Shown: positions 11,133 to 22,138 of the stretch, piece after piece
Position numbering within the stretch: position 1 is the stretch's first letter
How the letters are laid out: each line of letters begins with the position of its first letter
From: Notospermus geniculatus
Taxonomy: Eukaryota > Nemertea > Pilidiophora > Heteronemertea > Lineidae
Reading direction: 5' to 3'
Assembly: GCA_002633025.1 (NCBI GenBank)
Contig: NMRB01001629.1
Span: forward strand, 74,486-138,485
DNA: 64,000 nt
Notes under the pieces: generated by a model
What the model was told of the DNA's origin: nothing
Databases searched by the model: none
What the model saw: only the letters and a program-made list of their open reading frames with translations
Position numbers and translations under genes: made by a program

Positions 11133-12068
11133 TTCATCTTTCGTTAGTCTACCATGTTGTTGTTATTGAAGATGTAGCCGTATTCATGAGTTAGAAGAGA
11201 CTTCTGCCGCTGACGACGTTGTTCCTGTCACTCGCTTCGAATTTACTATCACCACCGTCAGTCACAAGACTCACCTGACACCTGCCGTCATTCTTGGAAG
11301 GGAGTTTCCCGACACGCCCGAAGTTGGATGCTAACCTGTCGGTATCGTGAGTACAACTCACTTTTTGTGCTAGCTCATTTGCATTACTGAGAAGGGCTGC
11401 CTGCTTCCGCTTTGTGCGTGAATTTATTCGCATATGTAGCTAGTTTTTCACCCTAAAGACTAAGTACTACATTGGCCTAGCCTACATCGCCTGTGTATCG
11501 GCTGTACTCCACTGTGCATTGTCTGTGCATCAACTATATCGTTATATTATACATCGCTGTAGGCCTACATCGACTCTACATCGTCCATCGAATATTTATC
11601 TACATGTACCTTGATGCACACGACCTTTCTGCCTAATTCGTCAACATCGAACCAAGTAGTAAACTGTAGTGCAGGAAGTTGCCTTAGCCTATTCCTTCTA
11701 CCTCGAAAAACATCGTTCAAGATCTTCATCAGAGTTCGTTGAACCAGAAAATCGTACTTAGGGTGAAAATGGTGTGTAGGCCATTTAATAATATCGTACC
11801 TCAAGAGAGAATCCGTAAATATGATTGGCCGAGACGCGTCACGTGAGCGGTGAACATTTTTCAATGTCTCCCGCTCAAGATGCAATGTCCACCGCTCACG
11901 GAAAACAAAATGGCGGACTTTTTTTCGTTTGACCGCTTCGAATATTTGAAGTCGCATATTATGCTATCGAGCTCCGATTAAATCCTATTCTGGTGGCGAT
12001 TGGCGTAGTATCAGCATGTTTAGCACGAATACCGGTACATCAAAAAGGTTGAATGGAATAGAGGGGTT
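11133..12068. other. Unassigned; one 130-codon open frame
   Basis: A minus-strand frame at 11565..11957 starts at an ATG and is rich in Arg, Lys and Phe, with no motif recognised. Another frame at about 11180..11330 on the plus strand has reasonable codons but no match. Neither can be called a gene with confidence. Confidence 0.3.
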
Positions 12069-12944
12069 AGAGAGCTTTCGCACCCGCACGTTTAGGCAAC
12101 CGACTACATTTAGGTCATCAAATTTTGCGGTCTAGTGACGTGTACACAAACGGATATAGAAAATGTTATCCGTAGTGAGTTCACTATACGTCAGAGAAAA
12201 ACGGTTTGCAAAAGCAACATATTTATATCAAAGCCCTCATTCCAACGGTGATCGCCATTCTTTGTTATCAAATTTAGAAGGATTCCTCATGCATACCAGG
12301 TGTAACATTTTGTATGTTTTGTTTGGATCATCTTTTTTTAAGCTTTTGGGTTGTGAATGAAATCCGTGCAAAAAGGGCAGTTTCCATTGACTGCCGTGCG
12401 ATCAGTATGGGTCTTTCGCAATTGAACGGTTTGCTGAATATTCACGTTTACGTCATCATCTTGTGAGCAGTTGTGACGTGTGCACAGACGCTAAATGAAG
12501 GCCTATACACTAGCCGGCCACAGTTCACGGGTAACAAGCACGGTACGCGTGAGGCGAGTACGGTTTGTAAAATAGCCCGGTTAATAGGCTTTTTTCACTG
12601 TGACCATTCTCTATTGTCAAAGTCTTGGAACACAAAGGATCAGCATACCCTATGAATAGAGTGGCGCTGATTGTGAAAAATCCCTATTGATCATGTTCTA
12701 ATCTCCCGCAAACAGGTATCGCACAATACAAGCACAGTAGGCCTCTCGGTCAACTCGTATGACTCGAGCACAGTCAAAAGACTACCTCTTATCCGTAAAC
12801 ACCGATCTTTACGGATAGTTCTTATGCTTGGGCTATAGCCGTGTCTCTTTGCGAAACTGCTAAATCTTATCCGTTTCACCGGTTACGGTTACGTATAACT
12901 AAATGTAGTCGGATGCCTAAACGTGCGGGTGCGAAAGCTCTCTA
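12069..12944. mobile_element. ~875-bp TIR element, likely TA target
   Basis: The left end GAGAGCTTTCGCACCCGCAC and about 25 further bases are inverted at 12899..12944. TA lies directly outside both ends. Inner sequence includes weaker inverted matches and no transposase. Confidence 0.7.
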
Positions 12945-13290
12945 ATAGCATGAATAGCCTACTACCGGTAGGCCTAGCGGTCCGCACAGCCGATGCAGGC
13001 CTATATGTTGTTGTCAGCGCCAAAGGCTGCCAAGTTCAATCGCAGCAGCACGTGGAGTGGACTTCCAAGTTTAACAATACTGTTGCGCAATGTAGGCCTA
13101 ACAGAATCATACTATGTCACATTTGGAAGAATATTACCACTTTTCCTTTGTCATTTAACTCACTTAGGCCTAGACTAGCACAGCTTTTTAGCAAGGTTTT
13201 TTTTTCAAATCGTGGTTGACAATGTCGTCTTCACGCATCCCGCCGCTGCCGGGCACAGCCGCAAAGACGGGTTGTGACACATACAGGTAC

Positions 13291-13428
13291 ACAGAAAATG
13301 GCACCCTTTCACCGAAATGTCACCCCTCGAAAAAACATTGTTGACCTCGGCGGCTTTGGTCAACAATGTTTTCTCGGGGTGACATTTCGGTCTGCCCCCC
13401 TCCATGGCGGGCGCCATTTTCTTAATTT
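13291..13428. repeat. Hairpin MITE (~138 bp)
   Basis: The arms AGAAAATGGC..ACCGAAATGTCACCCC..ACATTGTTGACC fold onto the complement after a short central loop (about 13347..13361). It is non-coding. Confidence 0.65.
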
Positions 13429-13499
13429 AAAACCTTCGAACCATCATTAGTCAAGTCAGTACCATATAAGGTTAATACTGAGTCAACGTCAACGTCGTC

Positions 13500-13605
13500 A
13501 ACAGATTGAAGGTCAACAAGTTTAAGTTCAAGCAGTTTAAATTTCAAGTTCAAGTTCAAGTTCAAGTTCGACAAGTTCAAGTTCAAGCAGTTCAAGTTAA
13601 AGTCC
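13500..13605. repeat. Short tandem CAAGTT repeat
   Basis: The 6-bp word CAAGTT is repeated with variants. It produces an apparent Leu/Asn-rich open frame on the minus strand that should not be taken as a protein. Confidence 0.8.
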
Positions 13606-13619
13606 AAATCTTGTGAGTC

Positions 13620-14070
13620 TGGATCAAACTTTCTCAGCTTGCGTTAAAACACAAATTTCGAATCGTAGGCTAGACTAGCTCTCGTGCACGTCAGTCTTTA
13701 AAGGGGCCTTTACAGTCAAGGAGTCTTGTAGAATATCGACTTACAGGATAAGTACATGCTAGAAAAAACACGCTTAAAAGTTTCTGGTAATGAATATAAA
13801 GGCCTGAACCCATTAGAGCGTTTTCCAAGGTGGAGAGTGGCAAAACGCGGCGTTTTCACAGGTATTCGACCTTTGGCGATACTGATGCAATGGTTAAATT
13901 GCTTTTCTATTGACTGTTGCCTCTGAAAACGACACGCCAGCGGCAAAACGCGGCGTGAAAACTGCCCGGTTTACTGCCAGGTGCCCTGTCGGATTGCATG
14001 ATTGCCTGGATGACACAATTTTTGAAATGTAATCTTTTCGTGCCAGTCCAGGAACAAGGGATTATAAGCA
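13620..14070. other. No gene recognised
   Basis: A duplicated motif around CAAAACGCGGCGTTTTCAC (about 13851) and CAAAACGCGGCGTGAAAAC (about 13944) suggests a repeat relic. Nothing else was seen. Confidence 0.35.
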
Positions 14071-14079
14071 AGCTCAAGA

Positions 14080-14300
14080 TTATAAGCACGCTTAGCAAGC
14101 GGCAGGTCCCGGGTTCGAATCCAGCCCGGGCCATATGGGATTTCATTCCCGGCTCTTCACGTAGCCGTGGTGCCTTGTACCTTGTGTCTTTGCAAGGGCA
14201 AGTAAAATACCCCATCCAAGTGAGGAACATGAGTAGCTTGTGATGGCCTCCTCCGTACTTACCAGGGCCAATAATGTTATAGCGTCGGCCCTGACGGAAA
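14080..14300 (+). repeat. tRNA-derived SINE-like fragment
   Basis: A strong box B (GGTTCGAATCC at about 14111) is followed about 80 bp later by CTTTGCAAGGGCAAGT and CCCCATCC. That pairing resembles the conserved tail of several animal tRNA-derived SINEs. No matching box A is at the expected distance, so the 5' part is probably truncated. Confidence 0.5.
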
Positions 14301-14524
14301 AATGAAATACAAACACAAACAAGGGATTATAAAAAGTCATATCAGAACCCTTTAAAATGCAAAAGTCTGTTCCATAAAATTGTTCCGGATATGAATTTTC
14401 CTACTTCTCCGTTTCGTCGCGCAGCTGCGTCATAAAATCAGAGAAATTTTTCGTCTTCGTTTTCTCAGTTATCACCCATAACCAGGACCTGCAGAATTCC
14501 AATGACCTGCGAATAAATCCGAGG

Positions 14525-14737
14525 CTATTCTAGATCAGATGTATAGTAGCAGCACATTAGTGCAAGGAGACTTCCCGGTACTTTCAAGTCACTCTTGCCA
14601 CGGTCTATTATGATGCCATCACCAACTACGAAGACATTTGCCAGTTCGTTGTTGTTCCTCGACATAACAGTCAGCTTGGTAGGTGCCAGGTCTGGTGTCT
14701 GTAGTTCATTCACTACATCGTTGTCTGGAATATTATC
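14525..14737 (-). CDS. Isolated terminal exon of an unrecognised gene
   Basis: On the minus strand a pyrimidine tract and CAG acceptor are directly followed at 14737 by a 70-codon frame ending in TAG at 14525. It includes ELANVFVVGDGIIIDRGKSD and LLALMCCYYTSDLE. The 'LLAL..YY..D' pattern occurs near the C-terminus of several uncharacterised invertebrate proteins, which is a recollection only. The acceptor and clean frame support a last exon. No partner exon was found nearby. Confidence 0.4.
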   Translation of the reverse strand, partial: DNIPDNDVVNELQTPDLAPTKLTVMSRNNNELANVFVVGDGIIIDRGKSDLKVPGSLLALMCCYYTSDLE

Positions 14738-15183
14738 CTGTAAAAAAGTGGGAACCTATGACTAGAAGGGTTTTCATGCCCTTTTTAATTTACAGCTTGA
14801 TTTATATTTGTTAAAATATTTTAAAGCCGCACACTATACACCGCTACTCACTCCCCAGTTCGGCCGAATAGATAGTACAACCTCATCTACAGGCGTGCGT
14901 AGTGTATAGAACCACATATTATAGCATTATCCTGCATCGAGGTTTTGGGAATCCCCTTGGGGAATCCCCAATGCTGTGTGTAGTCTTGCGCAGCCAGCCA
15001 CACATTACTGCTACGGTTCCCCAGATTCGACACAGCGGCTGGGTGACCGAGACTATGCTCGTCGATTATAACCCATCTGTCTATAGTGTCTGGCTTTAAG
15101 ACAGGGCTGATGCCAATGTCCTACTCGCCCAGTGTAAGCTGGAAAAGGGAATTACGTACGAATACGTGAAGGGTAATAATTGA

Positions 15184-15589
15184 ATGGAAAAGTTAAACAT
15201 CAACTCGTCTCCGACGACTGAGGTACGCAGCGAGGAGATCTGCTGCGAACTGGTAAAGACCTACTCACGGCGTAAATGCCAAAGACATGTATTATATAAG
15301 GTGCGACAAAACCACACTCTGGTATCAATCCCGTGCTTGAATTTTTTTAGTATACAAATTCAACCCGTATAAACACAAACGACTGTTGCAGACGAATACA
15401 TGTAGGCTACCTAATTAAATGGAAAAGTTAAACTTTAAGTTGTTTCCAATAACTGAGGTGAAGAGATCAGTAGTGCACCAGTACTTTTCAAATCCAACTA
15501 AAGGAAGACGCTTGAAGTCACACGTGATTCGAAGCATAAGTGTGTTTACAAAATACACGATGAGAGAATTGGCTGTGATATCTTTATGA
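15184..15589 (+). pseudogene. Two diverged tandem copies of a short coding-like unit
   Basis: Frames at 15184..15372 and 15419..15589 both begin MEKLN and share P-x-TEV, a run of basic residues and a following HV. They are direct repeats 235 bp apart. The similarity holds better in protein than in DNA, hinting at former coding, but the source gene is not recognised. Confidence 0.35.
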
Positions 15590-15860
15590 TCAAAACGTTT
15601 TGCATTTCTGCAAACCCATACAGTTTTAATGAGATTGGTACAAAGGAAAAGAGATAACGCGTGGAGATTCTTGCATTTGATGTTAAAGTTGAGTAGGTAA
15701 ACTTTGTCAGAGGTAGGCCGACGGTGATGTTATCAAATAATTCCTTAAGAGTTTCGGTAATACAGGGGTGGGGTGGGGGTGGGGGTGGGGNTCGTGATTT
15801 TCACTGGAGTTATTACAAAAGGTACACTTGTTTTGGCCCGGGGGAATACATTTGAAAACG
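15590..15860 (-). pseudogene. LINE ORF2 C-terminal fragment (CxxC..H)
   Basis: On the minus strand the sequence near 15810..15860 reads LTYVFKCIPPGQNKCTFCNN followed by SSENH. This is the start of the C-terminal Cys/His motif found after the reverse transcriptase of L1/Tx1-type LINEs. An N at 15791 and a G-rich tract interrupt it. Confidence 0.55.
15765..15792 (+). repeat. G-quadruplex-prone G-run ending in N
   Basis: Six runs of four or five G are separated by single T bases, and the run ends at an undetermined base. It could form a G-quadruplex and probably caused the sequencing ambiguity. Confidence 0.7.
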
Positions 15861-16081
15861 TAGGTTAGTCTATAACAGACGGGATTGTTTGAGGGATAAG
15901 CCGATAAGAAATGTCCCGAGCCACGGGGGTAACTATTAATTGTAAAGGTTACAAATATAAGTTTAAAATTAATTTTTGTAGGGAACAGTTCTACGCAGCG
16001 AGGGACAGCTGCCGTCGTATAAATAGGAACGAGAGAGGTTATTAAATAGATTTGACACTCACACGCTCATAGTCGAAGTCG

Positions 16082-16290
16082 GGCTCTATTGACCATAAAA
16101 TTGACCAAGCATCTAGGGCGCTTGGATAAAAATAGGGCTGATTACATGAGAGTGGAGAGGTGTTAGACCACCAACATGGCATAATTGGCTCTATTGACCA
16201 TAAAATTGACCAAGCATCTAGGGCGCTTGGATAAAAATAGGGCTGATTACATGAGAGTGGAGAGGTGTTAGGCCACCAACATGGCATAAC
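16082..16290. repeat. 105-bp tandem duplication
   Basis: Two nearly identical units start at 16082 and 16187 (GGCTCTATTGACCATAAAAT). The duplication lies in LINE-derived sequence and duplicates part of the minus-strand frame. Confidence 0.9.
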
Positions 16291-16600
16291 CTCAAGCTCG
16301 AGGCGCACCAATACCTTGCAAGATAAAAACAGCACCGGTACGGCAGGGGCTCCGGCTGGGAAGTATAAGAAGAAATGTGCTTTATCTCTAGAGCTTGCAG
16401 GCGGGCCTCAACGTTGGGCCCGAATTCTCTCGTTTCCAACGTATTAAATAAATAAGACCAAGTGACACGGTAAAAGGCTTTAAGAAAATCCCGCACCAGA
16501 CCAAGCACATGGAATGTCTTTCTGAGTAAGGTAATCATGAATATTTCTAAGGACGTGACAATTATCTATAATTGACCGACCTTGCACTCCTGAAGCATGG
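16200..16600 (-). pseudogene. LINE reverse transcriptase fragment
   Basis: The minus-strand frame includes DFLKAFYRVTWSYLFNTLET, the conserved (L)KAFD-x-V-x-W region of L1-group reverse transcriptases (the D is Y here). It continues into disrupted sequence and the tandem duplication. Catalytic YADD is not visible. It probably belongs with the C-terminal fragment at 15590..15860. Confidence 0.6.
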
Positions 16601-16679
16601 CATTACGCAGCTAAGCCGAATGGTTAAAATAATGGAAAGAATTTTATAGTCGTAGTTCAAAAGGGAAATTGGCTGCCAA

Positions 16680-17540
16680 TTCTTCATGTGCTCAGACTGA
16701 TATGCATTACACCTTCAACACCTTCGACGCTCTCGCTTTCTGTCCCAGCATCATCATCGTCATCATCGTTTCCCGGTTCCGCATTCTTTACGTGAACGTC
16801 GCCATTCTCCTACACAGCATCGTCAGCCTCACAGTTGACGTGCTCATCAGCATCATCATCACCAACTTCCTCACTATCGACGTTCTCTATATCTGCAATG
16901 ATGTCACTGTTGCCTTTCGCCTTGTCCTAGGCAGCGTCAGCTGGGGCGGTCTCCTCTCGCATATCGATAACGCCACAATCCCCATCTTTTCCATCATTAC
17001 CTCCATTAAGCGGGGCCTGGGCTTTTTCCGAGGCATCACTAGCATAGGATGAATTTGGACGACAACGGCCTTGGGGGCATTCCACACGGGTGTGACCAAT
17101 GTTCTCACACTTTAACATAAGGGGAGACGGTCCCTGCAAGTAACGAGGAGAGTAAAACCGTCTTCGGTTGTAACCTTGTGCGGAATATTCACTTTATCCC
17201 TTTCTGACAAATTCAGAGTGACGGTACGGATATCGGTAGCGAGATATAACTTGGGCCCCACCGCCACAGTTTCAAGACACACATCCTCAACTTCTCCAAT
17301 GTTTGAAAACAACATTCTAATAATCGTTCCGCACATAAAGTGGCAACCAACGAACACGTAGGTTGACTCGTTTCCTCGAAACTGACAGGAACATGAACGT
17401 ACGGCCACGAAATGCCTCCGTCCCGAGCGAAGCTATAAAGCCCGCATCCTGAGAATTGTCGCAAGTTAGCAAAATATTCACTACTAGAACGTTGCTTCTG
17501 GTATAGTCATACCAGAGCATAAACATTGACATCCAAATAC
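16680..17540 (-). pseudogene. LINE ORF1 relic with zinc knuckle (copy 1)
   Basis: Minus-strand frames together encode FRGRTFMFLSVSRKRVNLRV, an RRM-like core with MLFSNIGEVEDVCLETVAVG, and NIPHKVTTEDGFTLLVTC leading to a C-x4-H-x4-C zinc-knuckle remnant. An acidic tail follows. The same order is found at 49606..50510 and 58380..59330, so this is a family of LINE ORF1-like nucleic-acid-binding proteins. Several frame changes mark it as dead. Confidence 0.65.
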
Positions 17541-17544
17541 TCGA

Positions 17545-17860
17545 AGCTGTATTTTGAACGTTTTTCCTTTCCAGGCCGCCCCGGGCCGTCCAGATTGAAT
17601 GTGTGAACAAGTCCATGGCTGCCACCTGTTTATTAGAAACTTGTCCATGTGTTCTGTCAGGGTATAAAATATCGTTTAATTGAGGTTTCTTCCAATTTTT
17701 CTGTTGGAAAAGTCTGTGAAACGAATCCAAAGCCGACTGCATCCTCCTGCAGTGGAAAACACATGGTCAATTGTCTCATGGATTTGTCACTGCATAAAGT
17801 GCAATAGGTCTGTACCAGTGGAAACCCTTGAACAGGGCTTTCACTCGCACAGCACGGTGA
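17545..17860 (-). pseudogene. LINE ORF2 C-terminal end joined to ORF1
   Basis: On the minus strand ETIDHVF (near 17790) and LNDILYPDRTHGQVSNKQVA followed by THSIWTARG represent the end of a LINE ORF2. It is directly followed by the ORF1 relic at 17540, which suggests two LINE copies head to tail or an older rearrangement. Confidence 0.5.
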
Positions 17861-17907
17861 GCAATCTTACATGTCTTAGTGAAGTTCCTTTTCTTTGTTC
17901 ATTTATG

Positions 17908-18530
17908 CCCGAGCCACACGGCCCAATTTAATTTGACCAAAAAGGTTTGAGCAAAACATTTTATCGTGTAGCACGGGGAAAATCCACAAATTTGACCATC
18001 CAAATTTCAAAATCCAAAATCGTTTTGGATGGAGCCCGTCCTACTTTTCTCCTACCATTTGACCAAGTAATGGGGACGCTAGCTCAATAGAGGGCAGCAC
18101 ACTGAAACCCGGTCCTAATACAATGGACGCCTTTTGTGTTGGAAGTTCATCAGGACCGGGATGTCGGTTTCATTTCAATAGATTTAACCACTAGTGACAC
18201 CTATTGAAAAAGTCGGCTATCGTCCCCATTACCAATCGTACCGTGTGGCACGGGGAAATATTTTTATTGTCCGATTAACGCCCTGATCGCGATGACCAGG
18301 CATTTTGTTATGAATAGCCACACATGTCATTTTGACGGCGTTGGGACTATTTTGTATGCTTATGTTATCTACTCCGCCTCTCCTTGACTCTACATTATAT
18401 TCGAAAAGACTGATAAAATAATCCACCGTGTGGATTGAGAGGGTCAAATGGAAAAAATTGACCAAAACGTTTGACAGAAAAATTGGTTCGTGTAGATTGA
18501 GCATAAGATGCTGTTTGACCATGGGCCGTA
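17908..18530. repeat. MITE-like inverted repeats
   Basis: An inverted pair (TAATGGGGACG near 18068 and CGTCCCCATTA near 18222) encloses about 165 bp that folds further around GGTCCT/AGGACC. Flanking words with 'cacacgg...gcacgggg' occur on both sides, suggesting an older enclosing element. There is no gene. Confidence 0.45.
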
Positions 18531-18531
18531 T

Positions 18532-18939
18532 TCGAAAAGGGTGTTTTAGACTTAGACGCGTGTAACTTCGTCAAATGCATGGTTGAAGTGTGTGCATTTA
18601 GGCTAAGAATCCATTCAGGCGATTTTCTTGCCGCAGACGCTCGAAAGCATTGTTTGTTTCCGCCGCGTTGGTCGTGGACAAAGGATGCGACATCGCGCGG
18701 CACGAAAATCGCGTGAATGGATTCTAAGGTCTGCTTTCCATTGGCGCTTTTCCGCGCGCCGAAACGCTCGAAAGCATTGTTTTTTTCCGCGTCATGACCA
18801 ACAAAGCGGAAACAAACAATGATTTCGAGCGTTTTCGCGCACGGAAACGCTTCAATGGAAAGCAGGCCTTAGCCTAGATGAGTTACACGCGTCTAAGTCT
18901 TAATCGCGCGATAATCACCCTTTTTGAATACGGCCCCAT
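18532..18939. mobile_element. MITE holding two adjacent inner hairpins
   Basis: The outer ends GGGCCGTATTCGAAAAGGGT and the complement at 18915..18938 share ~45 bp. Inside are two separate hairpins placed side by side: about 18607..18727 (GAATCCATTC ends) and 18728..18866 (CTGCTTTCCATTGG ends). The same outer-end family recurs at 34170..34563. Confidence 0.75.
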
Positions 18940-20176
18940 ATGTTTATCCAAATTCTAGCGAAATCTTTGTTGAAAACTTTGGTGCAGAGGTGTGTGGCAA
19001 TTTAGGTTCTTGTGTTACGAGGTAATCATATATTTTAGCATTTGGAATGTTCGTCCATTCCTTTCTTCCTAATTTTATTTTGATGAGGATTTCCTGCCAC
19101 ACGTCGTCTGCACTGGCAATATTATACTGATGTCAAGTCGACCTTGCGATGGCACAGAACATGCGCCGGCTGACTTTTCCCTTTGCTTTTCACTTAGCCT
19201 CTGATGGCCATGTCAGGTCGCACTACGATTGCCTGCGCTGCGACGGAAAAGTCGGCATCAGGTGTCGCAATCACGGTCTGCTCACAAAAACGGTGTACGA
19301 TCATCGTGGAACCGAAAGCATCTGCGCGCAGGGAGTCGTAACCGCGTTGAGGTCACCTGGGACTAAGCATCGCAAATTTCTGGCAGTCATGTGACTTGTG
19401 ATTATGTGACTTTTTCAAGATGGCAGCGCCCATGCAGGCTATGAAAATGCTGATCACTGACCGGTTAACTAAAATAGACCAACCTTTGGATATTCGCACG
19501 ACGTCGTAACTCAAGTCAGGTCGACTGCGACTGGATTACGCCCGTCGGGATCATGATTCGTCGTGGCGCAAAAGTTGAACATGTTCATGTTAGTATTAGC
19601 AAAACGAAGGGATGTAGACGGAAGAGCATTCTTCACTCCAACAGCGAAAACACCAAAAAATCACCATTTTTCCTTGAAAAATGCGATTTTTTCAAGTTGC
19701 AAAAATCGTCAAAAAGTGCCAAAAAAGTACTAAAAGTGGCACTTGTCAACTCAAAAACGTTACTCACCTCTGATCTGGCTCACGATTTCACGGAAATAGC
19801 GACAGATAGTCACAGATTTACAGTTACAACTAAGAGATGGCACTGTGATAGCTAAATAAGGAATGGCGGGAAATTTGAATGAGGGGCTAAACAAAAACTG
19901 CCAAAAATGGTACTTGCAAGCTTCGGACGCCAAAACTTTTATGTGCAATGAACTCAGCAGCGAATTCTGAACAAAAAAGGTTTCGGCGAAAAAAGTCTCA
20001 TACCATGAGACAAATCCAGTCATGAGACGGTTTTTTCTCAAATTTGGGAAAACACACTTTATGTGGTCTTACAATGTTACGCCAGCTCTTGGATCTATTT
20101 ATCATTGATTTTTGTACCATGAGCCGCGAAATCCAGTTTATTAGTTGCAAGAGTAAACTGTATCATTTTCCATCTC
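18940..20176. other. No gene recognised
   Basis: The stretch 19640..19760 is rich in A/T runs. Open frames on both strands are short and show no motif. Confidence 0.4.
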
Positions 20177-20774
20177 TTAGTTGTCCTCGGAACTAAACTC
20201 GAGTTGATCGGTTTGAAGAGTAAAATGTATCATAACTCTTGTTCCTCTAAAATTAACCACCTTTCCGTTTTTAGCTGTAATCTGGAAAGTTAAGTGGTTT
20301 GATGTTTTATTTACAGTTCTCTCACAATGATTAGGCTCATATCTTTGAAGTTTAATCTGATCTCCATCATCGACTGGTATTGGACATAAAATGTCTGAAT
20401 GTTTATTATTCAGAAGTGTGTGTTCTTGGTCAACTAAATTGCAATTTAGATAGAGATTTGTAGCATAAAATGGCAAAGGTTTAGTTGAATAATACTTACC
20501 TTTTTTAGTGAACGTTTCCTGTTTAAAACCAAACCATTTATTGATTATATCTACTACATACTTTGTAAATTTGTCGTAGTAAATTTGTTTAAATTTAAAT
20601 TCCCCAACCTGAACGGGTATGCTTAGCTCTTCCCTCCATTCTATAGCAGGATCTATAAGCGAAATTTCGTCAGGTTCTCTACTTTGAACCATCATATCAA
20701 AGTTAAATTCCTTATCCTCCGTTAACTCAATGGTAATATAATTGCTGTTATCACAATCAATCTTTACATGGTGT
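20177..20774 (-). pseudogene. Fragment resembling Polinton/F54H12.2-like structural protein
   Basis: The minus-strand frame covers about 172 codons and extends upstream in frame to about 20770, next to an N at 20775. The pattern of a LYLNCNLVD-like strand, then ILCPIPVD, then VVNFRGTRVMIHFTLQ at the C-terminus resembles the end of the F54H12.2-like proteins linked with Polinton/Maverick elements; this is a pattern recollection, not a search. No integrase, polymerase or other Polinton gene is visible nearby. The start is missing. It could equally be an unrelated host exon. Confidence 0.35.
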
Positions 20775-20775
20775 N

Positions 20776-21558
20776 TTCAAATTTGATACTTTGATAATTT
20801 CAGGAATTTTGAAAAAAATCGAATGCCATCAGACCCAGAGAGTCAAATGAAAAAGATTCCAAAGTATTTTTCTGACTTGTTAAATCATATGAGAGAGTTA
20901 TTTCAATAAATGGCAAAAAATGAATAAAAAAGCATCGAAATCACCAGTTTTTAAAAAATTATGCCGCAAAAACGAAGTGGTATATTGATGCCAATCTTTC
21001 TTCACAAAGTTTCCATGATAAGGTAGTATGATATGAAATCAATTTCGAATCAAATACTTGAAATTTTCAAAAGTTAGGATTTTCATGATATTTTGAAATT
21101 GTGATATCTTTGTGATATTTGGTCAATATTTTTCAATCTGTGTACATTTCGAGTAAAGGTCATTAAATGAAGCCCAAGACGTGCAAGTGCAACTGATAGG
21201 TATTTTCTAAATATTTTTTCCATACTTTTTCATGGGGTATGAATAAATTTGAGGACGACTGTATACCCCTGGTCAAATGACCTACGACAGCAAGTTTCGG
21301 TCCTATTCTATTCTTGGCTTGGCCTCCAGGTGGCCAAAACCAAAAACACAAAAAGTGCAATAACTCCTAAACTAATGACTAGATCATCTCCAAATTTTTA
21401 CCATAGGTGTACATGTATCTAATTAGGATACATAACATATATAACGGGTTTTTGATTTGACCTACTTTTCAAGGTCACAGAGGTCAAAGTTCTACAAAAG
21501 TAACGAACCTGCCACAGTTCTTCATTATTTCACCAAGCGTCTCCATATCTTGCATAAA
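20776..21558. repeat. Diverged units of the ~146-bp repeat
   Basis: Words such as GCCTCCAGGTGGCC (21320) and GTGCAATAACTC (21354) resemble the clearer units further right. No gene is seen. Confidence 0.4.
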
Positions 21559-21725
21559 GTCAATCTCCAGAATTCACGAATTTTCGACCCCAACCGGGGT
21601 CTTTTTCAAGTGGAACTTTACAATCTGAAACTCTGGAAAAGACTTTTCTAGAGTTTCAGATTGTAAAGTTCCACTTGAAAAAGACCCCGGTTGGGGTCGA
21701 AAATTCGTGAATTCTGGAGATTGAC
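21559..21725. repeat. Near-perfect 83-bp-arm palindrome
   Basis: The arm 21559..21641 is followed immediately by its reverse complement to 21725, ending at GAGATTGAC. Almost no spacer is present. A diverged single arm is at about 6018..6100, so this is a dispersed repeat in head-to-head form. It would extrude as a cruciform. Confidence 0.9.
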
Positions 21726-21779
21726 TTCTTGCTTATTATCATTTTGTGTGTCAATTTTGTACTATTCTTTATATTGCAT

Positions 21780-21994
21780 ATCTTGCATAAACGTGTAATA
21801 GAGAGGTACCTTCACAAATACCGAGTTTCGGCCTGATCAGACATCCAATATGGCCGCCAGGTTGCGTAACCTGAAAATCATTCAAGTGCTATAACTCAGG
21901 AATGGCTTGCACCAGAGTGCTCAAACTTGATATTTACCTCCCTCTAGATGACCTTTACAAGCACGTCAAATTCCGGCATGATTAAACTTCCAAT
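21780..21994. repeat. ~146-bp tandem repeat array (left part)
   Basis: Units share CCAATATGGCCGCCAGG, a variant of GCGTAACC, and then CTATAACTCAGGAA. The CCAAT..GGCC word is at 21845 and again at the insertion point 21990, 145 bp later. The array resumes at 29017 beyond the inserted transposon. Confidence 0.8.
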
Positions 21995-22058
21995 AGACCT
22001 CGAGCGCGTGACGTCACTGGTCACGTGATTTTATTTACGCCGCCATATTGCCGGTCAA
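21995..22058 (+). promoter_or_regulatory. Left TIR with CRE and E-box palindromes
   Basis: The repeat contains TGACGTCA (a CRE-type palindrome) and TCACGTGA (E-box-type). Both are kept in the right TIR at the same positions. It lies 80 bp before the transposase start, so it may serve as both transposase-binding end and promoter; that role is inferred. Confidence 0.6.
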
Positions 22059-22138
22059 AGTGCCCTCAGCGTCTCAGGTCATGGTCATTCATGCATGTCA
22101 TGATCAGCTGATGGTGTATGTAAACAAACGAATTCAGG

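Noticed and set aside
13422-13607. Leu/Asn repeat protein
   Set aside because: It is produced by the CAAGTT microsatellite.
15765-15792. Regulatory G-box of a promoter
   Set aside because: It sits inside a dead LINE fragment beside an undetermined base; no gene start is near.
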